Below the pieces are notes generated by a model. That model made no database searches. It was given only the letters and a program-made list of their open reading frames with translations, and had not been told where the DNA came from. Both the position numbers and the translations under genes were made by a program. Below, piece after piece: positions 8,187 to 15,315 of a DNA stretch of 17,271 bases (the stretch's first letter is position 1; the number at the start of each line of letters is the position of its first letter). The DNA comes from Opitutia bacterium (GTDB taxonomy: Bacteria; Verrucomicrobiota; Verrucomicrobiia; Opitutales; Seribacteraceae). The stretch lies in NCBI GenBank assembly GCA_018695085.1, contig JABHOU010000628.1:1-17271 (forward strand), in the 5' to 3' direction.

Positions 8187-9227
8187 CTACTTTTTCAACA
8201 AATCGACCATGGCCTTACCCATGGCCAGTCCGACGTTCATGTAGGTCTTGGCGTTTCCGCCGTAATGAGCATTGGAAGAGGAGCCCATGCTGATCGGATT
8301 GGTATAGACGACGGCGGCTTCACCCTTGTGCGCCTCGCCAAAAGCAAACATGCCGTCGATGATGAGCTTCTCGTTGCCGGTAGCCGAGTCCTTGTTGGTC
8401 TGGCCGAGGGTGGCGACCACCATCTTGGCCTTTGGAGCGTCAAACTCCTCTCGAAGAGCCTTGAAAAGTTGATTGAGGTTCTTTCCGTATACGCTTGCAT
8501 GCGCTGCGTTGTAGCGATCCTTGTCACCTTGCCACCAAAGAAAGCCGGCCACCTCGTACTCGGATGCGTCCGGGTAATACTTGCCCAGGTTCTTCAGCAC
8601 GTCCTGAGCACGGGCGACGTCTCCCAAGTACTGGAGCCCTGCATGCCAGGTGTGCTTGGGTGGAGCGGGAACTTCGCCCTTGGTCCAACTTGCGTGACGT
8701 ACTTCGTCGTTGTGAGCGGGCGTAACGAGAGTGATTTTCTCACCGGTCTTCTTGTTGGTCGTCTCGACCTCGTGGCGAGGACTGCCGGGGGGCAGTAGAT
8801 CCCATCCTAGGCTACGGTTTCCGATCGAGCTCTTGAGGATAAGCACGGGTTCGTCCAAAGCATCACCGATTTGGTGTCCGATTCCGGTCTCAATACCGAT
8901 CTTGCCACCGGATACGGTCAGCCAGTCGTTGCGCATCTCGCGGGTTTTACCGGGACCTCCGCTGCCCATGACATGGACGTTGCGGACATCCTTGCGGGTA
9001 GTCCACTCCCCTGCCCCATCGACCATGAAGGAATAAAGCTGTTCCTTCTTGACCGCATGTTCGAGGGTACCTTCCTTATCGCCTTTGACCCTCCCCATTT
9101 CGAGGGTGTTCGACTGGCCCATAATGATGAAGACCTTTACCTTGCCGGGTTTGGCTGCGAGAGGCAGGGAAAGGGCAATTATCAGGCCGAGCGTTATTGT
9201 GCGTGTGATTGCGCTATGGAGTTTCAT
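8187..9227 (-). CDS. SGNH/SASA-family carbohydrate esterase, compact form
   Basis: A 346-residue exported protein with a signal peptide (about 1-25). GQSN (37-40) carries the candidate catalytic S39. GNRSLGWDLLPPGS (136-149), GFLWWQGDKDRY (228-239), KMVVATLGQT (268-277) and NAHYGGNAKTYMNVG (319-333, candidate H321) are shared with the neighbouring 462-residue protein, so the two arose by tandem duplication. It lacks the inserted PA14-like domain and probably represents the ancestral fold. In many SGNH hydrolases an Asp sits three residues before the catalytic His; here that position is Ser in both copies. The expected role is extracytoplasmic removal of acyl groups from carbohydrates; the substrate is not deducible. 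A 61-nt gap separates it from the upstream gene and 81 nt from its paralogue. Confidence 0.85.
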   Translation of the reverse strand: MKLHSAITRTITLGLIIALSLPLAAKPGKVKVFIIMGQSNTLEMGRVKGDKEGTLEHAVKKEQLYSFMVDGAGEWTTRKDVRNVHVMGSGGPGKTREMRNDWLTVSGGKIGIETGIGHQIGDALDEPVLILKSSIGNRSLGWDLLPPGSPRHEVETTNKKTGEKITLVTPAHNDEVRHASWTKGEVPAPPKHTWHAGLQYLGDVARAQDVLKNLGKYYPDASEYEVAGFLWWQGDKDRYNAAHASVYGKNLNQLFKALREEFDAPKAKMVVATLGQTNKDSATGNEKLIIDGMFAFGEAHKGEAAVVYTNPISMGSSSNAHYGGNAKTYMNVGLAMGKAMVDLLKK

Positions 9228-9288
9228 GTTTTTTGTTTTCTAGGTTGATTTGAATAGTTTTAGATCGTTCTTATGGGTTCTATTTTGA

Positions 9289-10764
9289 TTAGTCGCCGAT
9301 CTTGTCGAAGTTGCGGTTTGGCCGAGATCGGTGCTCATGCTCGACTTCCTCGATGATTTGTTCTGCCTCGGGAAAGTCCATTTGAAAGTCCATTTCCTCC
9401 AAGACTATATTGGTTCGATAGGCCGCTGCTCCGATCATCATGACGACAGGGCTCGCAACTCCTGTGATCAAGCTAGTTTTGTGAGAATGCGCGGAGTTGG
9501 AGATGGTGAGAGTGCCGTCCTTGGTATTGGTAGTGACGCTCCCTTCGCCCCGAACGTTCTTGGGGAGGAGAAAGTTAATGAAGGTGGTGGCGATAAACCG
9601 GTCGTCCTGTTCGTGTTCCTTGTCGTTGGCCAGTTCGTTTAGCTTTTCGAAGGATTGACGGAGACTGGAGAAAAAAGCAGGGGACGCATAAGTGAGGGAA
9701 GTGCCTTCCATGGGCAACCCCTTCATCGTCTTTTGGAAAGCAGGGTCTTGTCCAAGGCCGGGCTTGGGAGCGAAGAGTTTGTCGGCGAATTCCTTGCCCG
9801 AAGCCCAGACGAGTTTTCCGCTCGGAACATGGTGGACAAGCAGGGCGGTCTCCAAACCGAGCTCACTGATTTCCTTCTTTTCTCTTTCGGAAGCAGCGGA
9901 GGCGGAAATTAAATCCAACTGCATGCCGACCCAATTTGCGTTGCGCAAAATCTTAAAGGGCGGTTTGCGTTTTCCACCTTGAGCCAACATGGGTTCGAGA
10001 ACTTTGGTCAATTCGTCGGCAATCCATCCCAACCCATCGATCAGGACCGCGCCTTTCAACTGGGGTATTTTCAATTCCTTGGGGGCATCAGGCAACTGCA
10101 TCGTCTTGGTCGGGTCGGCGTCAATGATGACGGTGAGCTTGGTGTCCAAGTCGGCCATGACTTTTTCCATGGTGAAGGTGATGGGCGGTGGCATGGGTTG
10201 CTTGAGCGCCATCTGGACCATGGCCTTGCCCTGTTCTCCCATCGCCAAGCCCGCTGCTTCCAATACCGATTCGTACAGAGTCTTCAAGTTGAAGTCCTGT
10301 TCGATCACGAGATCGGAACCGGCGGGGGCCAATGCGACGACTTCAAACGGTTTCGATTCCCCACCCATCAAGCGTAGAAGTCCTCTGCGACCCTTCGGAG
10401 TATGAACATAAGTCTTGTTTCGGAACCCGTCGGCAGTTGCAACGGAACTAAAGCCTAGTGCCGAAATGGCGTCCAGTCCCGTAATCTTAAGCAAGGCGGA
10501 AACGTTTACAGGAGGGACGTCGGGCTGGATCTTTCTCATTTCATCCAGAAACGAATTGGCGTATTTACCGATGGCGGTCAGGTCGCCGTCCACGCTGAGA
10601 TACCCGAAGACCACGCCACCCAAGTCGACTTGCCCTGTAACGGAAGCGAAGCGAGCCGCTTCCTCCGCGGGATCGGACGGGGCTTGATCGGGAAGAGCAG
10701 GAGCTGCTCCGATCGTTCCGGACAGGGGCAAAATAACAGCTAAGAGTAATAAGGTGATTTTCAT
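9289..10764 (-). CDS. Secreted protein of unknown function, downstream member of a tandem paralogue pair
   Basis: A 491-residue protein counted from the ATG at 10764, which begins a normal signal peptide (MKITLLLLAVILPLSG). A TTG at 10800 would add 12 residues and is less likely. The protein is the paralogue of the gene immediately upstream, sharing GFRNKxYxxTPKGRRGLLR, GGESKPF, LAPAGSD, LPKNVRGEGSVTTN and SNSAHSHK. The layout (VDLGGVVFGYLSVDGDLTAI near the N-terminus, a series of hydrophobic strands and helices, no cysteine-rich or catalytic motif) recalls DUF3352-like exported proteins, but I do not claim membership. The C-terminal tail (DFPEAEQIIEEVEHEHRSRP) is acidic and differs from the paralogue. 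The 46-nt gap to the upstream stop suggests co-transcription. Confidence 0.78.
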   Translation of the reverse strand: MKITLLLLAVILPLSGTIGAAPALPDQAPSDPAEEAARFASVTGQVDLGGVVFGYLSVDGDLTAIGKYANSFLDEMRKIQPDVPPVNVSALLKITGLDAISALGFSSVATADGFRNKTYVHTPKGRRGLLRLMGGESKPFEVVALAPAGSDLVIEQDFNLKTLYESVLEAAGLAMGEQGKAMVQMALKQPMPPPITFTMEKVMADLDTKLTVIIDADPTKTMQLPDAPKELKIPQLKGAVLIDGLGWIADELTKVLEPMLAQGGKRKPPFKILRNANWVGMQLDLISASAASEREKKEISELGLETALLVHHVPSGKLVWASGKEFADKLFAPKPGLGQDPAFQKTMKGLPMEGTSLTYASPAFFSSLRQSFEKLNELANDKEHEQDDRFIATTFINFLLPKNVRGEGSVTTNTKDGTLTISNSAHSHKTSLITGVASPVVMMIGAAAYRTNIVLEEMDFQMDFPEAEQIIEEVEHEHRSRPNRNFDKIGD

Positions 10765-10810
10765 CTTCGTGCTTAATATTTTAATGGTTGATTCCAGCAA
10801 TGATTCGGTC

Positions 10811-12304
10811 TCAATCCCCGCGCTGAGGGATAGGTTGCTTCAAACCTGGTCTAGCGTCATTTCCGAGCTCCAGAAGTTGGTCGTGAATATGCCCCTCGTG
10901 ATCATGAACTGCCTCAACGTCATCCATCATCAGGACTGGCTGAAGGGCACCGAAGCCAGCCGTAATCGCCATGAGCAATGGACTGGCAGCGCTTGAAACG
11001 ATATTGGCCTTGTGGGAGTGAGCGGAATTGGAAACGGTGAGAATTCCATCCTTGGAATTAGTGGTCACGCTCCCCTCCCCTCGTACGTTTTTTGGGAGAA
11101 ACAACTTGAGGAAGGTATTGAGGATGAGGCTTTCGGGTCCGCCTAGACCTTCGACGTCCATCGCCGACTCCAAAACATCTCGAAGGGCGGAGAAGAGAGC
11201 AGGTGACGCGTAAGTTATGGCAGTTCCTTTCATTGGAAGACCCACCATGGTTTTCCGAAAGTCAGGATCGTCCTCCAAGTTGGGTTTCGGTATAAAGAGG
11301 TTTTCCGCGAACTCCAATCCAGATGCCAAGACTAGCTTACCGCTCGGACGGTGATGAACCAAGACCGGTTTCGTACTTCCGAAAAGTTCCAAGATTTCGG
11401 CATCCATTACGGAGTATTGCTCGGGTTCTATCGCAAGCTGCACACCCACCCAATTCGGGTTTCGTACGATCTTGGCGGGAGGACGCTCCGTTGGGTGGAC
11501 CAGCATGGGTTCAAGAATTTTGGCCAGTTCGCCCGCCACCCATCCCAGTTCGTCGATCAGTACGGCAGCCCGCATGAGAGGGAGTTGCAATCCCTCGGCA
11601 TCGGGATGAGTCAAACTGATTTTCTTATCGAGATCGGCGTCTATGATTACTGAGATCTGCGTATCCAAGTCAGACAACACTTTCTTCATGGTGAAGGGAA
11701 TGGGAGGAGGAAGCGGTTGATTGACTGCTCCATCCATCATTGCCTTGAAAAGGGCTCCCTGCTCTCCCATGCCTGCAACAAGGGCTTCCTGAATCGATTC
11801 GTAAACCACCTTGAGATTCAAGTCCTGCTCGAAAACGAAATCCGAGCCTGCAGGAGCCAATTTGACGACGTCGAACGGTTTCGATTCGCCACCCAGCATA
11901 CGAAGGAGCCCCCTGCGACCTTTGGGCGTGTACAGATAGCTCTTGTTGCGAAACCCGCCCTCGACGCTCTTGGAGCTAAAGCCAACGGCGGAAATGGCGC
12001 CCAAGCCGGACACTTTTAATATGGCGGGAACGTCGACTTGAGGAACGTCGTGCGCAAGCGGTCGCATTCCGTCCATGAAGGACTTGACGTAGGTGCCGAT
12101 GGCCGAGAGATCACCGTCTACGCTGACGTAACCGTAGAGGACGCCACCTAAATCGAGCTGCTTGGCAACGGTTTCAAAGCGGGCGGCATCGGCGACGGGG
12201 TCCGGCGGAGCTTGATTGGGAAGAGTGACGCCGACATTGGGCATCATGAAAAACCCGGGCCCAAGCAGAAGCGGAAGAAGAGTGGAAAGTAGGGAAAAGG
12301 ACAT
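10811..12304 (-). CDS. Secreted protein of unknown function, upstream member of a tandem paralogue pair
   Basis: A 497-residue protein with a hydrophobic leader (1-26). It aligns along nearly its whole length with the next gene, with blocks of near identity at FRNKSYLYTPKGRRGLLR (118-135), GGESKPF (138-144), LAPAGSD (149-155) and LPKNVRGEGSVTTN. The segment SNSAHSHK is kept in both and could bind metal or form a surface loop. The last 39 residues contain HDHEGHIHD (467-475), four His and several acidic residues, a plausible metal-binding tail that its partner has only in reduced form (EHEHR). It is the first gene after the largest intergenic gap and is likely the first cistron of its transcript. 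The start is an ATG at 12304 with no Shine-Dalgarno sequence. Function is unknown. Confidence 0.78.
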   Translation of the reverse strand: MSFSLLSTLLPLLLGPGFFMMPNVGVTLPNQAPPDPVADAARFETVAKQLDLGGVLYGYVSVDGDLSAIGTYVKSFMDGMRPLAHDVPQVDVPAILKVSGLGAISAVGFSSKSVEGGFRNKSYLYTPKGRRGLLRMLGGESKPFDVVKLAPAGSDFVFEQDLNLKVVYESIQEALVAGMGEQGALFKAMMDGAVNQPLPPPIPFTMKKVLSDLDTQISVIIDADLDKKISLTHPDAEGLQLPLMRAAVLIDELGWVAGELAKILEPMLVHPTERPPAKIVRNPNWVGVQLAIEPEQYSVMDAEILELFGSTKPVLVHHRPSGKLVLASGLEFAENLFIPKPNLEDDPDFRKTMVGLPMKGTAITYASPALFSALRDVLESAMDVEGLGGPESLILNTFLKLFLPKNVRGEGSVTTNSKDGILTVSNSAHSHKANIVSSAASPLLMAITAGFGALQPVLMMDDVEAVHDHEGHIHDQLLELGNDARPGLKQPIPQRGD

Positions 12305-12590
12305 AACTATTTTAGTTAGGGTTGCGGATGATTACTATGTAGGAATGAAATCAAGCAGTGATTGAACTTGATCGTTCTTGATCGTTCTTGATCGTTTTCG
12401 GAAATGAGGTCAAATACTATAGTTAGTTGTTTATGATATAAATTTATAGGAACTACCCACCTACTCCACATTAAACTAACACCTATTTGCGTAAATTTAA
12501 CACTTTTTTACGACACATGGATGGAATTGTAAATGAATCGCTGAAACGACGGCCGGTTTCCGGAACACTATAACGGAAGGGTAAAAAAAC
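12305..12590. other. Largest intergenic gap; likely promoter region for the paralogue pair
   Basis: This 286-nt AT-rich stretch contains no supportable gene. It holds the tandem 10-bp repeat described separately and a perfect 12-bp AT palindrome, TATAAATTTATA, at 12437-12448. On the minus strand a T7 run begins two bases after the stop at 12591, but no stable hairpin precedes it, so I do not call a terminator. I could not settle on a sigma-70 -35/-10 pair with good spacing. Its size compared with the other gaps (1-81 nt, apart from the 168-nt gap holding the remnant) suggests a new transcript begins here. Confidence 0.5.
12368..12396 (-). repeat. Three tandem copies of a 10-bp element upstream of the paralogue pair
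   Basis: On the plus strand TTGATCGTTC is repeated at 12368-12377 and 12378-12387, and a third copy runs from 12388 with one change at its end. On the coding (minus) strand this reads as repeated AACGATCAAG units. The repeats lie about 64-92 nt before the ATG at 12304. The 10-bp period is close to one helical turn, so a protein binding each copy would sit on one face of the DNA. This fits an operator, but a chance microsatellite is possible. Confidence 0.5.
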
Positions 12591-13064
12591 TTATTTCGAA
12601 TCCTTTGCTTCCTTCAGGATGCTGATCCCATTGGGCATAGACGGGTGATAGGTCTTTGTATTCTTGTCGTAGAACAGGTATGTCTTTACGAGGTCACCCT
12701 TATTTGGAACAGGTTGATGCCCCTGAGGCCCCGGCAACGGAGGAAACCGAGTAGATGGCTGCCATGCCTCTAAAGACAATTCATCGCCTTCCTTGACGTC
12801 CTTGCCTTTTTCCACGGCGATGACTTCCACGGTAATCTTGAAGATTCGGTCGCGGGCGATGAGGAAATCGCTCCTGCTCGACCGTCTTCTTGACTTTTGA
12901 GTTTTGGAGCTCAGGGCGACGACTTTGCCCCGAACGACGTGCGTCGCCTCCTCCATCATGCTTTCTTTCGAGTGGGGAGCAACGGCAGCTGATACATCGA
13001 AGGCAGTCAACGCAACAAGCCCAGCAAGAAAGGCCGCGAAACAAGATCTCACAGAAGTTTTCAT
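12591..13064 (-). CDS. Small secreted protein of unknown function
   Basis: A 157-residue protein from the ATG at 13064; a TTG at 13085 would add seven residues (LLFDDD) in front of a good signal peptide and is less likely. The signal peptide covers 1-27. The mature protein has EEATHVVRGKVVAL (38-51), a basic stretch KSRRRSSRS, strands IFKITVEVIAVEKG (74-87) and EGDELSLEAW (92-101), then a proline-rich turn, NKGDLVKTYLFYD and PSMPNGISIL. The order 'xVxGxV...GDxxxxxxW...P-GPxGxxxxPxxGDxVxxY...LPNG' recalls short exported proteins of Planctomycetota and Verrucomicrobiota with no known role; that is memory, not a search. It follows the upstream gene by 26 nt and is probably co-transcribed with it. 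Confidence 0.7.
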   Translation of the reverse strand: MKTSVRSCFAAFLAGLVALTAFDVSAAVAPHSKESMMEEATHVVRGKVVALSSKTQKSRRRSSRSDFLIARDRIFKITVEVIAVEKGKDVKEGDELSLEAWQPSTRFPPLPGPQGHQPVPNKGDLVKTYLFYDKNTKTYHPSMPNGISILKEAKDSK

Positions 13065-13090
13065 GTCGTCGTCGAAGAGAAGCAATTACC

Positions 13091-13822
13091 TCAAGGGATG
13101 GCCTGGAACATTTGCTTGATGTTCAGCTTGCCGCCAACGAACTCGACCTCCATGTCGAAGAACCCGGACCCTGCTCCTCCCTTGTGGGGGAATCCGACGG
13201 AGATGGCGTCGCCGCGCTTGCTGAACCGGTTGGGCTTGCTCCAGTCGACTTGGTCCAAGAGCCTGTCGTTAATCCTTGGTCCGGGGTTGTAGGTAAACTT
13301 CCCTGCCAGAAAAAGTCCGAGCATGGTTTCGCATTCCTTGATCTCGATGTCACGAATCGAACCGCAGAGGTAATCCGTTTCCCCTACCCTGAGGATTGTC
13401 TTTTTCCTTTCGTATGCCTTGCCGGCCCAGAATTCGCCCATTATGACGTCGCCCTTGCGAGGACCACCGCCGGGATGAAACCATGGCTTGAAATTGACGC
13501 TCAAGACCTTGTAGGAAACTTCCCGTCCATTGACTTCTTTGGCGCCATCCACCCGGATGCCTCGAGCCGCGCTGGGATGGAAGTGGACGGTGGAGATCCT
13601 GGCGACCTTCTGAACGCCCTGCTTCTTGGCCAAGGCGATAACGATCTTTTCCTGAGCCTCGGTCAGCTTGCCCGCCCGATAGTCCCGCTCGATCCCTCCG
13701 GATTTAGTTATGCGAGCAGGAGATTTCTTTACCTGCTTTGCGCCGGGAAGGGGAATAGCGTTCAACTGAAACAGACAAACAATCGTGAGTGACAAGAAAA
13801 GAAATGAGGAAGTTATTTTCAT
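13091..13822 (-). CDS. Secreted protein of unknown function
   Basis: A 243-residue protein with a signal peptide (1-22). A short helical segment (GKLTEAQEKIVIALAKKQGV, about 51-70) is followed by a beta-rich domain containing STVHFHPSAARGIRV, VLSVNFKPWFHPGGG, RKGDVIMGEFWAG, GETDYLCGSIRDIEI and the end segment SGFFDMEVEFVGGKLNIKQM. Two cysteines (DYLCGS and IKECET) could form a disulfide after export. I recognise no family. The gene is 26 nt upstream of the 157-residue gene, and the pair stands apart from the genes at higher coordinates by 168 nt that include a pseudogene remnant. No Shine-Dalgarno sequence precedes the ATG. Confidence 0.75.
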   Translation of the reverse strand: MKITSSFLFLSLTIVCLFQLNAIPLPGAKQVKKSPARITKSGGIERDYRAGKLTEAQEKIVIALAKKQGVQKVARISTVHFHPSAARGIRVDGAKEVNGREVSYKVLSVNFKPWFHPGGGPRKGDVIMGEFWAGKAYERKKTILRVGETDYLCGSIRDIEIKECETMLGLFLAGKFTYNPGPRINDRLLDQVDWSKPNRFSKRGDAISVGFPHKGGAGSGFFDMEVEFVGGKLNIKQMFQAIP

Positions 13823-13877
13823 TTGTTAGGTAGATTAAGGAAATAAGGATGACATAGTGGGAAAAGAAGGCGAACCT

Positions 13878-13981
13878 TTACCAGAGACATTGGACTGTAT
13901 TATCGCCAGAAAACAGTTCATAACCAAGCAAAGCGGTTCTTGAGATTTGAAGAAAGCTTGCCCGACAACCCATGCGACCAA
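13878..13981 (-). pseudogene. Frameshifted C-terminal remnant of a paralogue of the lipoprotein gene at 14800-15315
   Basis: The minus strand reads VVGQAFFKSQE, which matches VVGQSYFKSQE near the end of the intact lipoprotein. After 17 nt instead of the 18 in the intact gene, a shifted frame reads ELFSGDNTVQCLW and then TAA, matching ELFPDDEKIQSLK and its stop. A one-base deletion therefore breaks the frame. Homology appears to start near 13972, right after the stop of the AT-rich membrane gene, so only about 30 codons of the copy remain. The match covers both sides of the frameshift and includes the stop position, so I regard chance as unlikely. Confidence 0.8.
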
Positions 13982-13990
13982 ATGCACTTG

Positions 13991-14344
13991 TTAGTCGGTT
14001 TGGAGTTTTTGGCCCCATTTTCTAACACCTACTGACAACATAAAGATGATGAGCCACGGAAGGCTATAGATTAGAGATATAAGCCAACCGAAAAACATTA
14101 CTGCCAAACCTGAGGCACCATCGCTATCCCAGCCCTTGGGCAATTCTTGGTTTTGCGTAATGAGATCACCTATGTGTGCCTGATAGAACATAAAAGAGCC
14201 GAAAACCAACAACCAGCCAAACACTGAAATCATCACTAATACCAGCCACCAGCTAGGTTTTTGATTCTTAAACCTCAACAATAACAAAATTGGTGGAAGT
14301 GTAAAAAAAAGTCCTAAGCACAATAGATGTAGAATTTCATTCAT
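13991..14344 (-). CDS. Small three-helix membrane protein, unusually AT-rich
   Basis: A 117-residue integral membrane protein with helices at about 5-24, 31-54 and 76-106. The loop before the last helix contains GWDSDGASGLAVMFFGW, a 'DGA...FGW' pattern I associate with small inner-membrane proteins of unknown role. By hand count over 14041-14340 its GC is 40%, clearly below the neighbours, several of which look above 50%. Together with the broken lipoprotein copy directly after its stop, this suggests a later arrival or rearrangement here. The ATG at 14344 overlaps an out-of-frame ATG four bases further on. There is no Shine-Dalgarno sequence. It follows the upstream gene by 25 nt. Confidence 0.72.
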   Translation of the reverse strand: MNEILHLLCLGLFFTLPPILLLLRFKNQKPSWWLVLVMISVFGWLLVFGSFMFYQAHIGDLITQNQELPKGWDSDGASGLAVMFFGWLISLIYSLPWLIIFMLSVGVRKWGQKLQTD

Positions 14345-14369
14345 AATCTAGCTCTAACGTTATCTTTCA

Positions 14370-14762
14370 TCAGAAAGGAGTTTTGCCATCCTCTTTCCAA
14401 TCCACATGAATGCGAACGCCATTGAGGTAAACCTTGATATCATCTTTGGCGGAAATGGATACCGTGAACTCACCGTTTTTCTCTTCCGGATGATCGAGGG
14501 TGAAACGATACTGATACTTGCCGTCCAACCGCACTTTGCAGGTTTGGCTTCTTATTGCGGGCACCGCTGATCCATGGCGGATCCATTCGACCTTGTAGTC
14601 CTTGTCCCCATTCAGTCCCTTGAGCAAGGTAAAGGACTGTCCGGCAAATGCATCCTCAATGTAAATCTGTTTTCCAACCAAGGAATCGATGGTGGGCCTC
14701 TTGTCGGCATGGACCCACGCAGTTAGTAAGCTAAAGATAATTCCAACGAATAACGCTTTCAT
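14370..14762 (-). CDS. Small secreted protein of unknown function
   Basis: A 130-residue protein from the ATG at 14762, which starts a clean signal peptide (MKALFVGIIFSLLTAWVHA). An upstream TTG at 14780 would only add PEPKA. The mature protein is a likely beta-sandwich: KQIYIEDAFAGQSFTLL, KDYKVEWIRHGSA, KYQYRFTLDHPEEKNGEFTVSI and DIKVYLNGVRIHVDW. One Cys (QTCKV) is present. I do not recognise a family. The gene lies between the lipoprotein gene (37 nt upstream) and the membrane gene (25 nt downstream), so it is likely transcribed with both. Confidence 0.68.
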   Translation of the reverse strand: MKALFVGIIFSLLTAWVHADKRPTIDSLVGKQIYIEDAFAGQSFTLLKGLNGDKDYKVEWIRHGSAVPAIRSQTCKVRLDGKYQYRFTLDHPEEKNGEFTVSISAKDDIKVYLNGVRIHVDWKEDGKTPF

Positions 14763-14799
14763 GGCTTTGGGTTCCGGCAACGCGTTTATGATTAACGCT

Positions 14800-15315
14800 T
14801 CACTTCAGGGACTGGATCTTTTCGTCATCCGGAAACAGTTCCTTGACCAAGGCACGGAGTTCTTGAGATTTAAAATAACTTTGCCCGACAACCTTTCCGT
14901 CGAGGTAATACCTCAATTCATTGCAACTGAAACAAACCAACAGATCGACGTTCGTCTTCTTGTCTTGGAAGCGGAAAGCGACTCCGGGGCGAAAAGAACA
15001 ATCAATCGGTATGGAGTGGCGAAAATAGGTATCATGATCTTCTATAATCGAAGAAAGTTCCTTCCGTGAACCAGAGTTCAAGGCTGCGGCATCGGAAATG
15101 ATCGCATAACCATGTAAAGAATCACCTTCCTGCTTTTTCCCTTCTCCCGGATAAGAATCGTCCACCCGATAGGCTGCGCAAGTCATGTGGGGATTTGCAA
15201 AGGAAGTCGTGGAGAGAGCCTTCTCCATCGCATCATTTTTCCAATACGACTTCCAGCAGGAAGAAAGGGCAAGAAGGCATAGGATGATTATGCTCTGAAT
15301 GACATGGGTTTTCAT
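14800..15315 (-). CDS. Lipoprotein of unknown function
   Basis: A 171-residue protein with a type II signal peptide, hydrophobic IIILCLLALSSC with lipobox L17-S-S-C20, so C20 should be lipidated and the protein membrane-anchored. The mature part contains AAALNSGSRKELSSIIEDHD, CSFRPGVAFRFQDKKTNVD and LLVCFSCNELRYYLDG. The paired cysteines of CFSC could form a disulfide or bind a metal. The ATG at 15315 overlaps the TGA of the upstream ankyrin/GspG gene in an ATGA arrangement (4 nt), a strong sign of translational coupling and perhaps of a shared function. The C-terminal 30 residues are duplicated in the broken remnant at 13878-13981. Function is unknown. Confidence 0.78.
   Translation of the reverse strand: MKTHVIQSIIILCLLALSSCWKSYWKNDAMEKALSTTSFANPHMTCAAYRVDDSYPGEGKKQEGDSLHGYAIISDAAALNSGSRKELSSIIEDHDTYFRHSIPIDCSFRPGVAFRFQDKKTNVDLLVCFSCNELRYYLDGKVVGQSYFKSQELRALVKELFPDDEKIQSLK

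Noticed and set aside
9263..9272. GATCGTTCTT, shared with the tandem repeats at 12368-12396
   Set aside because: A single 10-base match; the core GATCGTT also occurs elsewhere (for example 2609 and 10712), so it is not good evidence for a common operator.
10764..10800. TTG start at 10800 for the 491-residue protein
   Set aside because: The ATG at 10764 starts directly at a clean signal peptide; the extension would bury it.
12437..12448. Perfect 12-bp palindrome TATAAATTTATA
   Set aside because: A pure A/T palindrome in an AT-rich gap is expected by chance; I mention it only in the gap description.
12890..13792. 300-residue plus-strand open frame
   Set aside because: It covers two minus-strand genes with signal peptides, and its translation resembles no protein pattern.
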